From NCBI GenBank assembly GCA_947645195.1, contig CANSGD010001040.1, forward strand, positions 4,234,226-4,298,225: a stretch of DNA of 64,000 bases, given 5' to 3'. Every line of letters starts with the position of its first letter. Positions within the stretch are counted from its first letter, which is position 1. Source of the DNA: Patellifolia procumbens. Lineage: Eukaryota > Streptophyta > Magnoliopsida > Caryophyllales > Amaranthaceae. Shown piece by piece: positions 62,202 through 64,000 of the stretch. The position numbers and the translations under genes were made by a program. The notes under the pieces are model-generated. The model was not told where the DNA came from. It searched no databases and saw only the letters and a program-made list of their open reading frames with translations.

Positions 62202-62492
62202 CTCCCTCCGTTTCTTTTTGTTTGTCCCATTTACTATAGTTCCAAATGCCAAGGAGAGTGATGTCATAGGCATGTGGGTGGGGATAACAATTAAAAAGTT
62301 CCTTATTGTATAATAAATTGGTGATTAAAGTAGGTGAGAGAAGATTATAAGGTACATGTGGTACCAAAAAGTGATAAAGTAGGGGGTAAATGGGTAATCT
62401 AATTTTTTCATATAAAGAAAGATGAAAAAGTAGGACAAACAAAAAGAAACGGACAAAAACGGAAAGTATGACAAGCAAAAAAACGGATGGAG
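62202..62492. mobile_element. Stowaway MITE C, TSD TA
   Basis: Left end CTCCCTCCGTTTCTTTTTG. The right end 'aaacggatggag' is followed by TA. 'tttctttttgtttgtccc' near the left is mirrored by 'ggacaaacaaaaagaaacgg' at 62433-62452. 291 bp; the arms are offset by a short duplication on the right. Confidence 0.82.
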
Positions 62493-62494
62493 TA

Positions 62495-63150
62495 TATCGA
62501 AATACATTTTGAGAAACCAACTTAACTATTAAAACATTTTATTAATTAATGAGTGACTATTTTTGGGAAATTCGATATGGTGAACCTGTAGTATTGTAAT
62601 TTCTACATGGGTGGAAACAAAATATTTTGACTTTCTAAAATGTCCCTATGATTTTATGTAATTATAGTGCCCCTATTGGTGAATTGTTTTTTCCATATGA
62701 TAAAAAAACAAAATATCTAGATTTTATGAAATGACCTTATAATTTTGTATATTTTTGTGATGGGGTGCACCAACTATAATTTAACAACTGAAACAATATT
62801 TTAACTGACCCAACCCTAATTGATGCACCCAATAAATATCTGCTTTTACCCCCATGTTTTTCGTAGGATATGCAGGTTCTTGGATTCTAAAAAAGCAATT
62901 AACATTTCCTTCCTAGCAGGAAAGCCCTTGCCGCCTTTGTGCATGATTACCCGTCATAACCATTAATATGAGTGGTATTAATTATTCCGCAATTTGTATC
63001 AAAGACATACAAATTTAAGCATTTTTTTCTTATCTTTGAGATAATATTTATCTTTTATGACTACGTGTTTAATTTTTGAAAAACATTTTACTAATTAATG
63101 ACTGATTCAGTTGACACCTTTAACAAAATATAAGTTTTTTTTGCAATTCT
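62495..63150. other. AT-rich intergenic DNA
   Basis: Near-duplicate phrases 'aaaatattttgactttctaaaatgtccctatgattttatgta' and 'aaaatatctagattttatgaaatgaccttataattttgta' (about 62618 and 62708) suggest a small old duplication. No gene. Confidence 0.45.
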
Positions 63151-63159
63151 AGAAACATA

Positions 63160-64000
63160 TCCTTAAGTGGATCTTGATCAAAGTATTTTTCGAGACGGAT
63201 CTAATGGTGCAAAAATTAAAATTTTCTGAGATTTGAAAAGAAATATGTGGCTTATTTTATAATTTTATATCAATTTTTAGATAAGGATTAGTTGTAGCTT
63301 TAGATAAGAGATCTAAACATTTACACAATATAATTATTTTTTAAATTATTGTCTATTGCAAATTAAATTAATTAAGTAATTATGTATATAAAACATATCA
63401 TAGTGGATCTTGATTCAAAGTATTTTCGAGGCAGACCTAACGGTGGAAAAATTAAAATTTTTGAGATTTAAAATGAAAGTTATGGCTTATTTAATACTTT
63501 TAAATCAGTTGTAGTTTTAGATAAGGATTAGTAGTAGCTTTAGATAAGGATTGTAATTTTTATTACGATATAATCATTTTTAAATTGTTGTCTATTGAAA
63601 ATTAAATTGATTAATTAATTATGTATCATGAAGTGGAGCGATGTGGTAGCTCCTTTCGGGACAACTTTACAATATAATCATTTTTAATTATTGTCTATTG
63701 AAAATTAAATTAATTAAGTAATTATATATAATAAAACATAACATAAGTGGATCTTGATTCAAAGTATTTTTGAGACAAATCTAACGATTGCAAAACTTAA
63801 AATTTTCTGAGATTTGAAGGTAAGTTATGACTTATTTATAATTTTATATCAGTTGTAGTATTAGATAAGGTAGTATTAGTTTTAGATAAGGAATGTAATT
63901 TTTATTTACGATATAATCATTTTGAAAATGATTGTCTATAGAAAATTAAATTAATTAATAATTATGTATGATGACGTGGAGCGACGTGGTAGCTCCTTTC
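63160..64000. repeat. Tandem repeat array, ~340-bp unit, running off the window
   Basis: 'gtggatcttgattcaaagta' recurs at about 63169, 63402 and 63747. 'gtggagcga.gtggtagctcc' recurs at 63632 and 63975, 343 bp apart. The first unit is shortened. AT-rich and non-coding. Confidence 0.82.

Noticed and set aside
1..64000. CRISPR arrays, tRNA or rRNA genes, bacterial or organellar inserts
   Set aside because: None seen. The repeats are satellites or transposons, and no cloverleaf, rRNA core or organellar gene sequence was recognised by eye.

Overview
This is a stretch of plant nuclear DNA. It has split genes with GT..AG introns, LTR retrotransposons, Stowaway, hAT and PIF/Harbinger MITEs, AT-rich satellites and TATA-box promoters. 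The one fully intact protein gene is cytosolic fructose-1,6-bisphosphatase, which I recall as very close to the spinach enzyme. I infer a core eudicot, possibly Caryophyllales/Amaranthaceae. The species is not proven from the sequence.

Layout. 1-1510 is satellite and minisatellite. 1534-3739 (-) is a decayed hAT transposase gene. 3898-5085 is a fold-back element carrying a captured GRF zinc-finger fragment. From 5.2 to 21.9 kb an AT-rich ~342-bp higher-order satellite is split by two large insertions. The first (5334-13395) has TG..CA ends, no convincing coding sequence and a 5-bp duplication, and a relative (6309-11105) is nested inside it in the opposite orientation. The second is a Ty1-copia element (14195-21546) whose gag is cut by an unclassified 1.48-kb insertion. 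21.9-29.7 kb holds MITEs, a predicted 50-residue membrane-peptide gene with its own TATA box (24208-24360, -), a retrocopy-like TPR pseudogene and a fragment of the TG..CA family.

The genes lie at 30-59 kb, all on the minus strand. Cytosolic FBPase (29975-35408) has twelve exons that join to exactly 341 codons plus stop. Next is a MINDY-3-like deubiquitinase gene spread over 20.6 kb (38533-59097). Its seven recognised exons carry the catalytic GGPC motif and the SESHYT histidine motif. Intron 5 is 12.2 kb because of a Ty1-copia element (40205-45866, TSD GTGAG) and older repeat debris. Three one-base phase breaks in its upstream exons suggest a dying copy or local sequence errors. 59.9-61.2 kb is a PIF/Harbinger-type element, and 63.1 kb to the end is another satellite array that runs off the window.

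The FBPase, MINDY and 50-aa genes share no pathway; their proximity looks incidental. The window's main story is nested transposon accumulation around a housekeeping gene, with gene capture, retrocopying and possible gene decay alongside.
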